Source of the DNA: Pseudozyma flocculosa PF-1
Taxonomy: Eukaryota > Basidiomycota > Ustilaginomycetes > Ustilaginales > Ustilaginaceae
Direction: 5' to 3'
Assembly (NCBI RefSeq): GCF_000417875.1
Contig: NW_006920870.1
Location: forward strand, 870,727-934,726
Length of the DNA stretch: 64,000 nucleotides
The first letter of the stretch is position 1, and the number at the start of each line of letters is the position of its first letter. Positions 63,235 to 64,000 of this stretch are shown in pieces. Position numbers and translations under genes: made by a program. The notes below the pieces were generated by a model, which was given only the letters and a program-made list of their open reading frames with translations, made no database searches and was not told where the DNA came from.

Positions 63235-64000
63235 TCAGTTGCCCAGGTTGACCTTGTGGGTGGCCTCCTTCTCGGACTCTTCGCCAAAGATGTTGATGTC
63301 CCAGAAGGGGCTGTAGGTCCTGGGGACGTTGAACCTGAGCTTGCCCTTCTCGGTGTGGAGGTCCGAGATGGTCTTGTAGTCGTCGTCGCTGAGCTCGATC
63401 TGGGCAAAGTTGGACTTGATGCGGCTCTCGGTGACCGACTTGGGGATGACGCTGTAGCCGCGCTTGACGCCCCAGGCGATGAGGACCTGGGCCGGGTCGG
63501 CGTTGAGCTTCTTGGCGATGGCCTGCACCTGCGGGTAGTCGACGATCTTGGTCTGGCCAGTCAGGTTGTTGCCGAGCGGGCCTACGCGCGGCGTTGAAGG
63601 GGTCGGGAAAAGCGCAGGGGTCAGTAACGGCGGTCGTACCCGCGATCTCGATGCGGGCCGGGATGACTCACTGTAGGCGGTCAGGTTGATGTTCTTCTCC
63701 TTGGCGTAGGCGACCAGGTCGTCCTGGGGCAGGAGCGGGTGGGCCTCGATCTGGTTGACGGCGGGCGCCTCGCCGGTGGCCTTGATGATGGTCTCGAGGT
63801 GCTCGATGGTGAAGTTCGAGACGCCGACCGACTTGACCTTGCCCGTCTTCTTGAGCGCGACCATGGCCTTCCAGGTGTCGACGATCGAAGTCTTCAGGTC
63901 GAGCTTGGCCTGCTTGCCATCCTCGCTCTTCGGAACAAGCTCCTTCGTCGGGTTGGAGCTTTCAAAGGCCGTGGGCCAGTGAATCAGGTACAAGTCGAGA
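63235..64000 (-). CDS. aldo-keto reductase, C-terminal part (gene runs off window end)
   Basis: Two exons visible: from the window end to 63672, and 63581..63235; the intron 63671..63582 has GTGAGT and GTAG ends. The joined part is ~224 residues, so roughly 100 N-terminal residues (including the catalytic Tyr) lie outside. These are NAD(P)H-dependent oxidoreductases of the (beta/alpha)8 fold. Seen: LDLYLIHWPTAFE, KSVGVSNFTIEHLETII, VNQIEAHPLLPQDDLVAYAK, TAYSPLGNN across the splice, and VIPKSVTESRIKSNF, which is the NADPH-binding IPKS motif. The sequence fits the xylose-reductase/glycerol-dehydrogenase (Gcy1-like) group, but substrate cannot be decided from the C-terminal part. It is convergent with PDC. 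Confidence 0.95.
   Translation of the reverse strand, partial: LDLYLIHWPTAFESSNPTKELVPKSEDGKQAKLDLKTSIVDTWKAMVALKKTGKVKSVGVSNFTIEHLETIIKATGEAPAVNQIEAHPLLPQDDLVAYAKEKNINLTAYSESSRPASRSRVRPPLLTPALFPTPSTPRVGPLGNNLTGQTKIVDYPQVQAIAKKLNADPAQVLIAWGVKRGYSVIPKSVTESRIKSNFAQIELSDDDYKTISDLHTEKGKLRFNVPRTYSPFWDINIFGEESEKEATHKVNLGN

Overview
The window looks like nuclear DNA of a basidiomycete fungus, most likely from the smut lineage (Ustilaginomycotina). It is GC-rich, protein genes are interrupted by short introns (about 53-126 nt, usually 80-110) with GTGAGT donors and CAG/TAG acceptors, and the gene set is fungal and mitochondrial. There is no bacterial, plasmid, phage or CRISPR signature, and I found no transposon, rRNA or convincing tRNA. 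Because of the high GC content, many genes carry long open frames on the opposite strand; those are treated as shadows.

Layout: 1-309 end of NMD3 (+); 772-3174 LtrA-family membrane protein (-); 4853-10007 very large AhpC/TSA thioredoxin-fold protein (-); 10008-13220 long gene-free stretch; 13221-14798 IBA57 (+); 14902-16929 SNAPC1/SNAP43-like protein (-); 17618-18733 mitochondrial HMG-box protein (+); 19205-21081 glucose-6-phosphate isomerase (-); 21920-23527 KHDC4-like KH protein (+); 24464-26804 glutamate-cysteine ligase (+); 27288-28403 DUF1769 protein (+); 28989-31313 secreted mucin-like repeat protein with an assembly gap (-); 33152-34359 ICT1-type peptidyl-tRNA hydrolase (+); 34548-36625 WRAP53/TCAB1-like WD40 protein (-); 37076-43006 mitochondrial DNA polymerase gamma fused to a C-terminal LYR-motif domain (+); 44787-46109 coiled-coil Ncp1-like protein with a second gap (+); 46892-47818 SDH3 (+); 48025-51496 (or 51745) M16 metalloprotease (-); 52311-52652 COX17 (+); 53311-56043 siroheme synthase MET1/MET8 fusion (+); 56254-58428 unknown disordered protein (-); 58429-60733 gene-free stretch; 60734-62843 pyruvate decarboxylase (+); 63235 to the window end, aldo-keto reductase (-, partial).

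Functionally this is mostly a housekeeping segment. At least six of 22 genes act in mitochondria (IBA57, HMG-box nucleoid protein, ICT1-like factor, DNA polymerase gamma, SDH3, COX17), with the M16 protease a possible seventh. Sugar metabolism (PGI, PDC, aldo-keto reductase), sulfur/thiol metabolism (GSH1, MET1, the peroxiredoxin-like protein) and RNA biology (NMD3, KHDC4-like, SNAPC1-like, WRAP53-like) make up most of the rest.

The most interesting observation is the single open frame joining mitochondrial DNA polymerase gamma to a fungal LYR-motif protein. The LYR part has no in-frame start codon of its own, and an acid-free, presequence-like linker (RRGFST) lies just before it. This suggests a tandem mitochondrial precursor. 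Other points worth checking are frame breaks next to both assembly gaps, a phase conflict at the last pyruvate decarboxylase exon, and a fungal TCAB1-like protein. All calls are from reading the sequence; no database search was run.
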